A stretch of 64,000 bases of DNA from Pseudomonas sp. PSKL.D1 (GTDB lineage Bacteria; Pseudomonadota; Gammaproteobacteria; Pseudomonadales; Pseudomonadaceae). Of this stretch, positions 39,126-47,076 are shown one piece after another. The stretch lies in NCBI RefSeq assembly GCF_028898945.1, contig NZ_CP118607.1, positions 4,636,001-4,700,000 on the forward strand. The letters are read 5' to 3'. The notes beneath the pieces are model-generated. The model made no database searches and was not told where the DNA came from. It was given only the letters and a program-made list of their open reading frames with translations. The stretch's first letter is position 1; each line of letters begins with the position of its first letter. A program made the translations under genes and the position numbers.

Positions 39126-40201
39126 GTCGCGGCTCCCAGGTCGAATACCACGTGCGTGTTGTTTTGCACCTGCACCACGGCACCGGCTGCGGTGGCCATG
39201 TCAGCCCACGGTGGCGCATTCCCTTCCCCCTGAAGGTTCACGTGCCAGCGCTGCCCATCAAAGCGCACCGCTTGCAGGCGCCAGCCGGGGTTGCCTTGCA
39301 GCCAGGCCTGCAGGCGGGCCTGCAAGTCATCGAGCTGGCGCAGGCGCAATTGCTGTTGCAGTGACGCTTCGCGCAGGCGCCGGATGGCCTGGGCAGCCTC
39401 CCGTGGGTTGGCGTGCTCGCCCGCCACCGCCAGCACCTGAGCTTGCCAGGTTTGCACCTGGCGCCACTGCTGGCCGGCCCACAAGCCGCCCCACACCAAC
39501 GCCAACAGCAGGCAGGCTGCAGTCAGGCGGTGCTGAACACGCGAAAGGGTCGGCACCGCCCATGCCCGACGGGGGCGTTCGGTCAGGCTTTGCAGCGTGT
39601 CCAGTGGCGCCAGTACAGGTGGCCAGTTACCCGCCAGTGGCGTCATGCGCAACGCAGACCAGGGTTGTTGCGGTTCATCGCCCAACCTGTGGGGCCAGGC
39701 CAGCCAGTGCACCTGCCCAGCCTCACTCAACCCTTGATAAAGGCTCATGCCAGCCCCCCGCTGCCACTGCCAACCGGTGCCGGGCTCTGGCGCCGGGAGC
39801 AACTGGAACTCGGCCCAGCAACGCTCTACGTCCAACCCCCAATCCACGCACTGCTCACGCCAGGTGTGCAGCGATGCCCGCGCCACCGTCAACAGGCGCA
39901 GTTGCCCGGCATGGCGGGACAAACACGCGCACACCACTTCATCGGGGTTTTGCTGCAAACGGTCTTCCAGCAGCATTGGCCATTCATCACGTTTCAACCC
40001 CGGTGGAGCGGCAAGCTGAAAATGGCTGCAATGCTCGCCCGGGATCACCAAGGCCACCCGGGCATCGAGGCTGGCCGGTGGCTTACCGTGCCCTTCCCGT
40101 TGCGCCTCGCCCTGCTCCACCAGCAGCCAGCTCCACACCTCGCCCGGGCGCAGCAACATCCAGGGCCGAGCCGGCGCGCGCCGCCGCCAATCACGTTTCA
40201 T
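39122..40201 (-). CDS. gspL: Type II secretion protein GspL
   Basis: 359 residues from the ATG at 40201, which overlaps the gspJ stop (ATGA). A cytoplasmic actin-like part recruits GspE. One membrane helix follows (TAACLLLALVWGGLWAGQQW, about 230-250), then a periplasmic domain (WLQGNPGWRLQAVRFDGQRW). The gene follows gspJ directly: gspK, normally between J and L, is not here but at 51072-52037. Confidence 0.9.
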   Translation of the reverse strand: MKRDWRRRAPARPWMLLRPGEVWSWLLVEQGEAQREGHGKPPASLDARVALVIPGEHCSHFQLAAPPGLKRDEWPMLLEDRLQQNPDEVVCACLSRHAGQLRLLTVARASLHTWREQCVDWGLDVERCWAEFQLLPAPEPGTGWQWQRGAGMSLYQGLSEAGQVHWLAWPHRLGDEPQQPWSALRMTPLAGNWPPVLAPLDTLQSLTERPRRAWAVPTLSRVQHRLTAACLLLALVWGGLWAGQQWRQVQTWQAQVLAVAGEHANPREAAQAIRRLREASLQQQLRLRQLDDLQARLQAWLQGNPGWRLQAVRFDGQRWHVNLQGEGNAPPWADMATAAGAVVQVQNNTHVVFDLGAAT

Positions 40202-40788
40202 GAGCGCCCCCAAGGGAGTTCGAAGGTGCAGACATAGGGAGCTCCATCACGCTGCAATTCAAGACGCACACCCCGACCGGGGTGTGCAGGTTGATCAGAA
40301 GGCCAAGCCAGCCAGCGGCCGCCCTGGTGGTAAAGCACGTTCATGGCACTGACCCGCTGCAACTGCTCACGCAGCACCCAACGCGGTTCGGCGGCGGCGT
40401 ACAGGTCTGCCGAACTTTCCAGCACCACGCGTTGTTCGCGGGCATCGAAGCGCAGGCGCTGACGCTGCAGCCGCGAGCCGCCCTCGGCTTCCGGCAGCGC
40501 AGTGCTGGCCACCCACAACAGCTGCTGGCGGTCGGGCTGCCAGTCAAGCCATCGGCTGGCCAACGGCAGGCGCTGTTCGTAAAGCCGCCGCAGCACGGGG
40601 CTGTCGAAACGCCGCTCCAGGGCAAGGCAAAATTCCAGCACGCCTGCCTCCCGCTGGTTCACCTGCAACCGCTCGCGCACGTTGAGCCAGCTGTTGACCA
40701 ATGCTGCGAGCATCACCCCAAGCAGTGCAGTCAACGCCAGCGCCACCATCAGTTCGATCAGGGTCAAGCCCGCCTGGCGACGCTTCAT
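40198..40788 (-). CDS. gspJ: Minor pseudopilin GspJ
   Basis: 196 residues from the ATG at 40788. Type IV prepilin leader MKRRQAG, then LTLIELMVALALTALLGVML with the +5 glutamate. A large periplasmic domain with LDWQPDRQQLLWVASTALPE follows. Part of the pseudopilus tip complex with GspI, GspK and GspH. Overlaps gspI and gspL by 4 bases each. Confidence 0.92.
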   Translation of the reverse strand: MKRRQAGLTLIELMVALALTALLGVMLAALVNSWLNVRERLQVNQREAGVLEFCLALERRFDSPVLRRLYEQRLPLASRWLDWQPDRQQLLWVASTALPEAEGGSRLQRQRLRFDAREQRVVLESSADLYAAAEPRWVLREQLQRVSAMNVLYHQGGRWLAWPSDQPAHPGRGVRLELQRDGAPYVCTFELPWGRS

Positions 40789-41153
40789 GGCCGCGCCAGA
40801 AACACGGTGTACTGGCCCAACGGCAGGCGTTGGTCGCGGTCGGCGAACAGTTGCATCTCGCCACGGCGCAGGTCGCGCACACCGGTACGCCGCAGTTGCA
40901 TGTGCCAATGGCAGGCCTGCCCGCCCTGGCTCAGCACGCCCTCGGCCTGATTGCTGGCCGGCCAGAACTGCTCCACTGCAAACCGCGCCTGCAACTCGCG
41001 GGCACACAGCACGCCAAGGCGATGCTGTTGCACGCTGTCCTGCACAGCCAGGCGCTGGCGCAACACCTGGCTGGTGATTACCGCCAGTACGGCGGCAATG
41101 GCCAGTGCAACGGTCACTTCCAGCAACGTGAAACCCTGTTGCTGGCGCCTCAT
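40785..41153 (-). CDS. gspI: Minor pseudopilin GspI
   Basis: 122 residues from the ATG at 41153. Prepilin leader MRRQQQG, then FTLLEVTVALAIAAVLAVIT. Normal GspI length. Initiates the pseudopilus tip. ATGA overlaps on both sides (gspH stop, gspJ start). Confidence 0.92.
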   Translation of the reverse strand: MRRQQQGFTLLEVTVALAIAAVLAVITSQVLRQRLAVQDSVQQHRLGVLCARELQARFAVEQFWPASNQAEGVLSQGGQACHWHMQLRRTGVRDLRRGEMQLFADRDQRLPLGQYTVFLARP

Positions 41154-41581
41154 TGGGACACCACCAAGCGGCCCTCGCGCCCCCATGTCCAGCGCTGGCT
41201 GCCTTCGGCCCAACGCCAATTGACCGCCCCGGGCGCTGCCCAGCCGTAGGGCGTGAACAGCAGGCGCGGCTGGGTACTGGGCGGCCAGTCCGGGCGCACG
41301 CCTTTGGGCCAGTTCGATATGGCGCTTTTCTCCACCACCCACTGGGCGCCTTCACGCCGCACGAACTCGGGCCGCTGGCCGTTCCAGCGCAGGCCACGCA
41401 ACTGACCGGCATGCCGGGCCAGTGCACCTTGGGTACGGGCCTGTGCGGCCAATTGCTGCAGGGCCTGGTCGACACTGGCCTTGCCGCTGTCGAGCGATGC
41501 CACGGCAAGCCCGGTCATGAGCCCGGCAATGGCCAGCACCACCAACAGTTCGAGCAGGCTGAAGCCGCGCTGGCGCTGCAT
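41150..41581 (-). CDS. gspH: Minor pseudopilin GspH
   Basis: 143 residues from the ATG at 41581 (a GTG directly before it is possible). Prepilin leader MQRQRG, then FSLLELLVVLAIAGLMTGLA. Joins the pseudopilus tip to the major pseudopilin. Placed between gspG and gspI with almost no spacing. Confidence 0.92.
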   Translation of the reverse strand: MQRQRGFSLLELLVVLAIAGLMTGLAVASLDSGKASVDQALQQLAAQARTQGALARHAGQLRGLRWNGQRPEFVRREGAQWVVEKSAISNWPKGVRPDWPPSTQPRLLFTPYGWAAPGAVNWRWAEGSQRWTWGREGRLVVSQ

Positions 41582-41584
41582 CAC

Positions 41585-42019
41585 TCACAGTGCCCAGTTG
41601 CCCAGGTCGGCATCCTGGCCTTCGCCACCTGGCACGCCATCGGCGCCCAGCGAATACACATCAACGCGGCCATGCTCGCCCGGCATGCGGTACTGATACG
41701 GCGTGCCCCATGGGTCTTCGGGCAGGCGGCGGACATAGCCGTCACTGCGCCAGCCACGTGGCAGCGGCTCCTGGGTCGGTTTTTTTACCAGTGCGGCCAA
41801 GCCTTGTTCGTTGCTGGGGAAGCGCAGGTTGTCGAGGCGGTACATGTCCAGGGCCTGCTCCAGGGTGGCCAGGTCGGCCATCACCTTCTGCTTCATGGCC
41901 TTGTCCTGGTTGCCGAGTACGCTGGGCGCGACCACAGCGATCAGCAGGCCGATGATGAAAATCACCACCATGATTTCCATGAGGGTGAAACCGCGCTGGC
42001 GGTTGCGTCGTTGCTGCAT
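41585..42019 (-). CDS. gspG: Major pseudopilin GspG
   Basis: 144 residues from the ATG at 42019, chosen because AGGAG lies 6-7 bases upstream; an ATG at 42037 gives six more residues. Prepilin cleavage at RQRG/FTLMEIMVVIFIIGLL. The C-terminus holds the typical LPEDPWGTPYQYRMPGEHG and a calcium-loop-like DVYSLGADGVPGGEG. It forms the shaft of the pseudopilus. Confidence 0.95.
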   Translation of the reverse strand: MQQRRNRQRGFTLMEIMVVIFIIGLLIAVVAPSVLGNQDKAMKQKVMADLATLEQALDMYRLDNLRFPSNEQGLAALVKKPTQEPLPRGWRSDGYVRRLPEDPWGTPYQYRMPGEHGRVDVYSLGADGVPGGEGQDADLGNWAL

Positions 42020-42037
42020 GGGGGTACTCCTTGTCAT

Positions 42038-43240
42038 TTACAGTTGCAGGCCCTGGTTGAGCTGCATGATCGGCAACAGCACCGCCAGCACGATGAACAG
42101 CACAACGGCGCCCATCACCAGAATCATCAGGGGTTCGAAAAGCGCCATGGCGGTGTCCACCTGGCGGGCAAAGCCGCGCTCCTGGTCATCGGCCACGCGC
42201 TCGAGCATGTTGGCGAGGGTGCCGCTGGCTTCGCCGCTGCCGACCATGTTCACCAGCAGCGGCGGAAACTGTTGGCTGGCGTCCAGCGCGCGGTGCAGGC
42301 TGGTGCCGCCCTGCACTTGCAGGCGCACCTGTTCCATGGCCAGGCGAATGCGCCGGTTGGCAACGGTTTCGGTGGCAACCTGCAGCGCTTCGAGCAGCGC
42401 CACGCCGCTGCCGCTAAGGATTGCCAGGCTGCGGGCCAGGCGGGCGCTTTCCAGCACTTGCAGCAGCGCGCCGACACGCGGCAGGCGCAGCAGCAGGTCG
42501 TCGCGGCGCAGGCTCCATTGGGGTTTACGCAACAGCCAGCCGCCCAACGCCACGCAGACTACCGCTAGCCCCAGCAGCCAGGGGCCGGCCTTTACCAGCC
42601 CTTGGCTGAGGCCGATCAACAACGAAGTAATCAGCGGTAGGCTTTGCCCGGCATGGGCAAATTGCTCGGTAAGCTTGGGCACCACGAAGGTCATCAGGCC
42701 AATGACCACCGCAAGCGAAACGCCCATCAGCACGCAGGGGTAGATCAGCGCAGTACGTGCCTTGTGCTGCTGCCGCTGCACTTGCTCAAGGTGGTCGGCC
42801 AGCCGCGTCAGCACCTGCGCCAGCCGCCCGGAGCGCTCGCCCGCCTCCACCAGCGCGCAATACAGCCCGGTGAACGGCGCGCCCTGACGAGCCAGGCTGC
42901 GCGCCAAGCCAAGGCCTTCTGCCAGGGAGCCACGCAGCGCCACCAGAACACCCTGCAGCGCGGGTTCGCGCAGTTGCCGTTCAAGGGTGGCCAGGGCATC
43001 GACCAGCGGAATACCGGCACCGGTCAGGGTCGCCAATTGACGCGTGAGTTCGCACAACTGGGCGCGGCTCAGGCGCTGGCGGCGCGGTTGCCGCACGCCC
43101 TCCTGCAGGCGCTGCACCTGGCGCGGGAACAAGCCTTGATCGCGCAACAGTTGCCGGGCATGGCGCTCGCTGTCTGCCTGCAGGCTGGCTTTGTGGGTCT
43201 TGCCGGCGAGGTCGACGGCCAGGTATCGAAAAGTCGCCAT
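42038..43240 (-). CDS. gspF: Type II secretion platform protein GspF
   Basis: 400 residues, polytopic inner-membrane protein with two T2SSF repeats. The first has LCELTRQLATLTGAGIPLVD and GLYCALVEAGERSGRLAQVL. The second has ARLARSLAILSGSGVALLEA and LLVNMVGSGEASGTLANML. Normal length. It couples GspE to pseudopilus assembly. Three bases after gspE. Confidence 0.96.
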   Translation of the reverse strand: MATFRYLAVDLAGKTHKASLQADSERHARQLLRDQGLFPRQVQRLQEGVRQPRRQRLSRAQLCELTRQLATLTGAGIPLVDALATLERQLREPALQGVLVALRGSLAEGLGLARSLARQGAPFTGLYCALVEAGERSGRLAQVLTRLADHLEQVQRQQHKARTALIYPCVLMGVSLAVVIGLMTFVVPKLTEQFAHAGQSLPLITSLLIGLSQGLVKAGPWLLGLAVVCVALGGWLLRKPQWSLRRDDLLLRLPRVGALLQVLESARLARSLAILSGSGVALLEALQVATETVANRRIRLAMEQVRLQVQGGTSLHRALDASQQFPPLLVNMVGSGEASGTLANMLERVADDQERGFARQVDTAMALFEPLMILVMGAVVLFIVLAVLLPIMQLNQGLQL

Positions 43241-43243
43241 CGA

Positions 43244-44692
43244 TCAGCCCTGCACCACGCGCAACACTTCGGCCAGGCTGGTTTCGCCACGGGCCAGGCA
43301 TTCGCTGGCCATTGCCAGCAGGCTTTGCCGGCGCGGCGCCAGGTAGTCCTGCATGGCCAGTTCGCTGGCGCCGTCGTACAGCAAGGCAATCAGGCCGGCG
43401 TCGAGCTCAACGAATTCGTACAAGCCCAGCCGCCCCACATAGCCGCTGCCCTGGCACTGCTCGCAGCCCACGGCATGGTAGCTGCTGCCCAGTGCGGCCA
43501 GCTCTGGCCACAACTCGCGCTCTGCCGGTTGCACGGGTTGCGCCACGGCGCACTGGCACAGGCGCCGCACCAGCCGTTGGGCCAGCACGCCACGCAGGCA
43601 GGAGGCGATCAGAAACGGCTCGACGCCCATGTCGCGCAGGCGGGTTACCGCACCCACGGCGCTGTTGGTGTGCAGGGTCGACAACACCAGGTGGCCGGTG
43701 AGGCTGGCCTGCACGGCGATCTGCGCGGTTTCCTGGTCGCGGATTTCACCCAGCATGATGACGTCCGGGTCCTGGCGCAGGATGGCGCGCAGGCCACTGG
43801 CGAAGGTCAGCCCGGCGCGGGGGTTGATGGCGGTTTGGCCAATGCCGGCGATGGCGTATTCCACCGGGTCTTCGACGGTGAGGATGTTGCGGCTGCCGTC
43901 GTTCAGGCTGTTGAGGCTGGCGTACAAGGTGGTGGTTTTACCCGAGCCGGTGGGGCCGGTAGACAGCACGATGCCGTTGGGCCGAGCCAGGCAACTGCGC
44001 AGGCCTTGCAGCACGGCGGCGGGCATGCCCAGGTTGCCCAGCGCCAGCAGGCTGGCCTGCTTGTCGAGCACCCGCATCACCACACGTTCGCCGTGGATGC
44101 CGGGCAATGTCGAAACCCGCACGTCCACCTCGCGACCCGCCGCGCGCAAGGTAATGCGCCCATCCTGGGGTTGGCGCTTTTCGGCGATGTCCAGGCGTGC
44201 CATGACCTTGATCCGCGACACCAGCATCGCCGACAGCGCACGCGGTGGGCGCAGCACTTCACGCAAGTGGCCGTCCACACGCAGGCGCACGGCCAGGTAT
44301 TGCTCGAAGGTTTCGATGTGGATGTCAGAGGCGCGCAGGCGCAGCGCTTGGCCGAACAGGCCATTGATCAGGCGGATTACCGGGGCTTCGTCATCACTTT
44401 CGAGCAGGTCTTCGATGCGCGGCATTTCGCTCATCAGGCTGTCCAGGTCGACTTGATCGCCAATGCCTTCAATCAAGGCCTCGGTGGCGGCATCACCCGC
44501 CTGGTAGAGCTGGCCAAGGCGCTCATCGAACGTGGCTGGCTCAAGGTACTCCAAGGCAACCGGGTGGCCGTGCACGCGCAGCAGTTCCTGCAACTGGTCA
44601 CTGTCGGCATCGCGGCGCAGCCACAGTTGCCAGCCGCCGTCGACAGGTGCGATGGCCAGGCCGCTCTGGCGTGCCAGGCGATAGGCCAGCAT
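43244..44692 (-). CDS. gspE: Type II secretion ATPase GspE
   Basis: 482 residues from the ATG at 44692 (a GTG at 44695 overlapping the gspD stop is equally possible). Walker A GPTGSGKT at about 247-254, Asp box LTVEDPVEY, Walker B MLGEIRDQETA and His box GHLVLSTLHTNSA. A cysteine motif near the C-terminus (LCQCA ... GCEQCQGSGY) fits the zinc subdomain, with C-x-C instead of the usual C-x-x-C in the first half. The N-terminal part is shorter than in many GspE. Confidence 0.96.
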   Translation of the reverse strand: MLAYRLARQSGLAIAPVDGGWQLWLRRDADSDQLQELLRVHGHPVALEYLEPATFDERLGQLYQAGDAATEALIEGIGDQVDLDSLMSEMPRIEDLLESDDEAPVIRLINGLFGQALRLRASDIHIETFEQYLAVRLRVDGHLREVLRPPRALSAMLVSRIKVMARLDIAEKRQPQDGRITLRAAGREVDVRVSTLPGIHGERVVMRVLDKQASLLALGNLGMPAAVLQGLRSCLARPNGIVLSTGPTGSGKTTTLYASLNSLNDGSRNILTVEDPVEYAIAGIGQTAINPRAGLTFASGLRAILRQDPDVIMLGEIRDQETAQIAVQASLTGHLVLSTLHTNSAVGAVTRLRDMGVEPFLIASCLRGVLAQRLVRRLCQCAVAQPVQPAERELWPELAALGSSYHAVGCEQCQGSGYVGRLGLYEFVELDAGLIALLYDGASELAMQDYLAPRRQSLLAMASECLARGETSLAEVLRVVQG

Positions 44693-46647
44693 CACCAGTT
44701 ACCGCCTTCAAGACGTGCACGGCTGGCCGGGAACGCCTGCATCAGCGACGATCCTTCGGCCAGGTTCGGCAATTTGAGCGGGGTGGTCTGCTGAAGGGTG
44801 CGGTACTTGTCTTCACTCAGGCCCGCCAGGCTGGGGGCATCACGCAGGATGCGCGGGCGGATGAACACCATCAGGTTCTGCTTGGTGTTCTTGCTGGCGT
44901 CGGAGCGGAACAGCCGGCCCAGGTAAGGGATGTCGCCCAGCACGGGCACACGCTGGTCGCTGGTGCTGAGCTCGTCGCTGATCAGGCCACCGAGGATTAC
45001 CAGGCCGTTGTCCTCGACCATGACCTTGGTCTTGATCTCACGCTTGTTGGTGATGACATCGCTGGCGGCGCTGGAGTCGGCAATGGACGACACCTCCTGC
45101 ACGATGTCCAGGCGCACGCTGTTGTCGATGTTGATCTGCGGCTTGATGCGCAGCTTTACCCCCACCTCCTTGCGCTCGATGGTCTGGTACGGGTTGGCGT
45201 TGTTCTGGGTGACCGAGCCGGTGACAAAAGGCACTTCCTGACCAACCAGGATCGACGCCTCGGCGTTGTCCAGGGTCAGCAAAGTGGGGGTGGAGAGCAG
45301 GTTGAAACCGGTTTTGCCCTTCAGCGCGTTGATCAGCATGGCGAAGTTGAAGCCGCCGCCGATATGGCCGATGCCAGCGGTGGCGCCGGTGGTGGCCGAC
45401 AACAGGTCGCCCAGCGCCTCGTTATCACCGCTGGCGGCGGCGCCAGCAATATTGGCGATGTTTACACCGTTGCTGCCGAAGTTGACGATACCGGCGCCGA
45501 ACTTCTCGTCGGCAAACAGCCATTGCACGCCAAGCTCCTGGGCACGGCTGTCGGACACCTCGGCAATGATCGCCTCGACCACCACCTGGGCGCGGCGGAT
45601 GTCCAGTTGCTCGACGATGGAACGGTACGCGGCCAGCTCGCTGTCTGGGCCGACCATCACCACCGCGTTGGTGCCCTCTTCGTACTCAAGGCGGATGCCC
45701 GAGTCGCTGGCGGTGGCCATCACCGGTTTGTCCTTGCCTTCGCCTTGTGCAGTGCCTTCGCTGCTGGGTGCCGCGCCTTCCTGGCTGAGGCCGCGCAGCA
45801 CCTTGACCACTTCGCTGGCGTTGGCGTGGCGCAAGTACATCACCTGGGTGTTGCTGGTGTGCTGGTTGTCGCTGGGGCGATCGAGTTGGCCCAGCAGTGC
45901 ACGCACGCGGTCGGTGCTGCCGCGTACCAGTAACGCATTGCTGCGCGGGTCTGCCACGACCTGGGTGCTGTCGGCGCCCTGCTCGCGGGCCAGCAGTTTA
46001 GTCAGCAACTGGGCAGTGTCGGCGGCGCTGGCGTGGCGCAGCGGCATCACCTGCAGTGGCTCGTCGCTGACTTGGTCGAGTTGGCGCAGCAGGCTGTCGA
46101 TGCGTTCGAGGTTGCTGCGCCAGTCAGTTACCACCAACAGATTGGCCGCCGGATACGGGGTGATCACGCCGACGCGGGGGTCGATCAGCGGCTTGAGAAT
46201 GCCCAGCATCTGTTCGCTGGCAGCGTTGCGCACGTTAAAGACCCGTGTGGCGACGCCATCACTGCTTTCGCCTTTTTTGCCCGCTGGCTCAACAGGCACC
46301 GGTTCAAGGCGGGCGGCCTGGTCGGGCACGATTTTCACGCTGCCGTTGGGCAGGTCGACAGCGGCATAGCCCTGGGCGCGTAACTGGGCCAGGAAGATGT
46401 CATAGATGGCATCGGCATCGTGACGGTCGACCGTGCGCACGGTGACCTTGCCCTTCACCCGGGGGTCGACGATGAACGTTGTGCCGGTAATGCGCGACAC
46501 GCTGTCGATGAACTCGCCCAGCTCGGTGTCGACGAAATTCACCTCATACAGTGGTGTGCCGTTGTCATCGAAGACTTCCGGCTCTTCGGCCCAGGCAAGC
46601 GACAGGGCCAGGCTCAGGGCGGCGGCCACGCAAATTCTGACTGGCAT
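44692..46647 (-). CDS. gspD: Type II secretin GspD
   Basis: 651 residues. Signal peptide ends LAWA. N0-N3 domains follow (NFVDTELGEFIDSVSRITGT; PLRHASAADTAQLLTKLLA; MYLRHANASEVVKVLRGLSQ). The secretin barrel from about 360 contains the secretin signature VGQEVPFVTGSVTQNN and VEDNGLVILGGLISDE. It forms the outer-membrane pore. Three bases after gspC. No separate pilotin gene is seen in the window. Confidence 0.96.
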   Translation of the reverse strand: MPVRICVAAALSLALSLAWAEEPEVFDDNGTPLYEVNFVDTELGEFIDSVSRITGTTFIVDPRVKGKVTVRTVDRHDADAIYDIFLAQLRAQGYAAVDLPNGSVKIVPDQAARLEPVPVEPAGKKGESSDGVATRVFNVRNAASEQMLGILKPLIDPRVGVITPYPAANLLVVTDWRSNLERIDSLLRQLDQVSDEPLQVMPLRHASAADTAQLLTKLLAREQGADSTQVVADPRSNALLVRGSTDRVRALLGQLDRPSDNQHTSNTQVMYLRHANASEVVKVLRGLSQEGAAPSSEGTAQGEGKDKPVMATASDSGIRLEYEEGTNAVVMVGPDSELAAYRSIVEQLDIRRAQVVVEAIIAEVSDSRAQELGVQWLFADEKFGAGIVNFGSNGVNIANIAGAAASGDNEALGDLLSATTGATAGIGHIGGGFNFAMLINALKGKTGFNLLSTPTLLTLDNAEASILVGQEVPFVTGSVTQNNANPYQTIERKEVGVKLRIKPQINIDNSVRLDIVQEVSSIADSSAASDVITNKREIKTKVMVEDNGLVILGGLISDELSTSDQRVPVLGDIPYLGRLFRSDASKNTKQNLMVFIRPRILRDAPSLAGLSEDKYRTLQQTTPLKLPNLAEGSSLMQAFPASRARLEGGNW

Positions 46648-46650
46648 TGT

Positions 46651-47076
46651 TCATCCTTGCCGTTTGAAGCCGGTCACGGCAGGGCGTGGCGGCCAGGGCA
46701 GGCGTTCGCGCCGCCCCTGGTTGTCGAAAATCAGGCCATCGGCGTCGATGTCCTGCAACACGATCCCCGGCGCCAGGCGCTGGCCACGGCCCAAGGTGCG
46801 CACCTGCTGGCCGTAGCGCAGCACCACCACGCTGGCGGACAGCGGCTGGGCCTTGAGGCCGCCCAGGTATTGCAGCGGCAGCCTCGTCAGGGCGACGGAG
46901 CCGTCGTCCAACGGGGCTTGCCAGTGGCCGATCATCAGCCCGGGCAGCGGCTTGTCTGCGGCGGCGACCGGGCTGGCCGGTTGCGGCTGGCGCCCCAGCT
47001 GCAACACGCACTGGGCGGCGAGCCAGCCTGCCAGGGTCAGCAGGCCGCCGGTGAGCACGCGGGCGGCGAGGGTCAC
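46651..47076 (-). CDS. gspC: Short GspC-like protein
   Basis: 141 residues from a GTG at 47076 whose GTGA overlaps the stop of the preceding gene. One membrane helix (LAARVLTGGLLTLAGWLAAQ), then a homology-region-like beta domain (LPGLMIGHWQAP, GRGQRLAPGIVLQDIDADGL, QGRRERLPW). It stops there: no PDZ or coiled-coil domain, which in typical GspC helps choose substrates. Its position before gspD supports the call. Confidence 0.8.
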   Translation of the reverse strand: MTLAARVLTGGLLTLAGWLAAQCVLQLGRQPQPASPVAAADKPLPGLMIGHWQAPLDDGSVALTRLPLQYLGGLKAQPLSASVVVLRYGQQVRTLGRGQRLAPGIVLQDIDADGLIFDNQGRRERLPWPPRPAVTGFKRQG

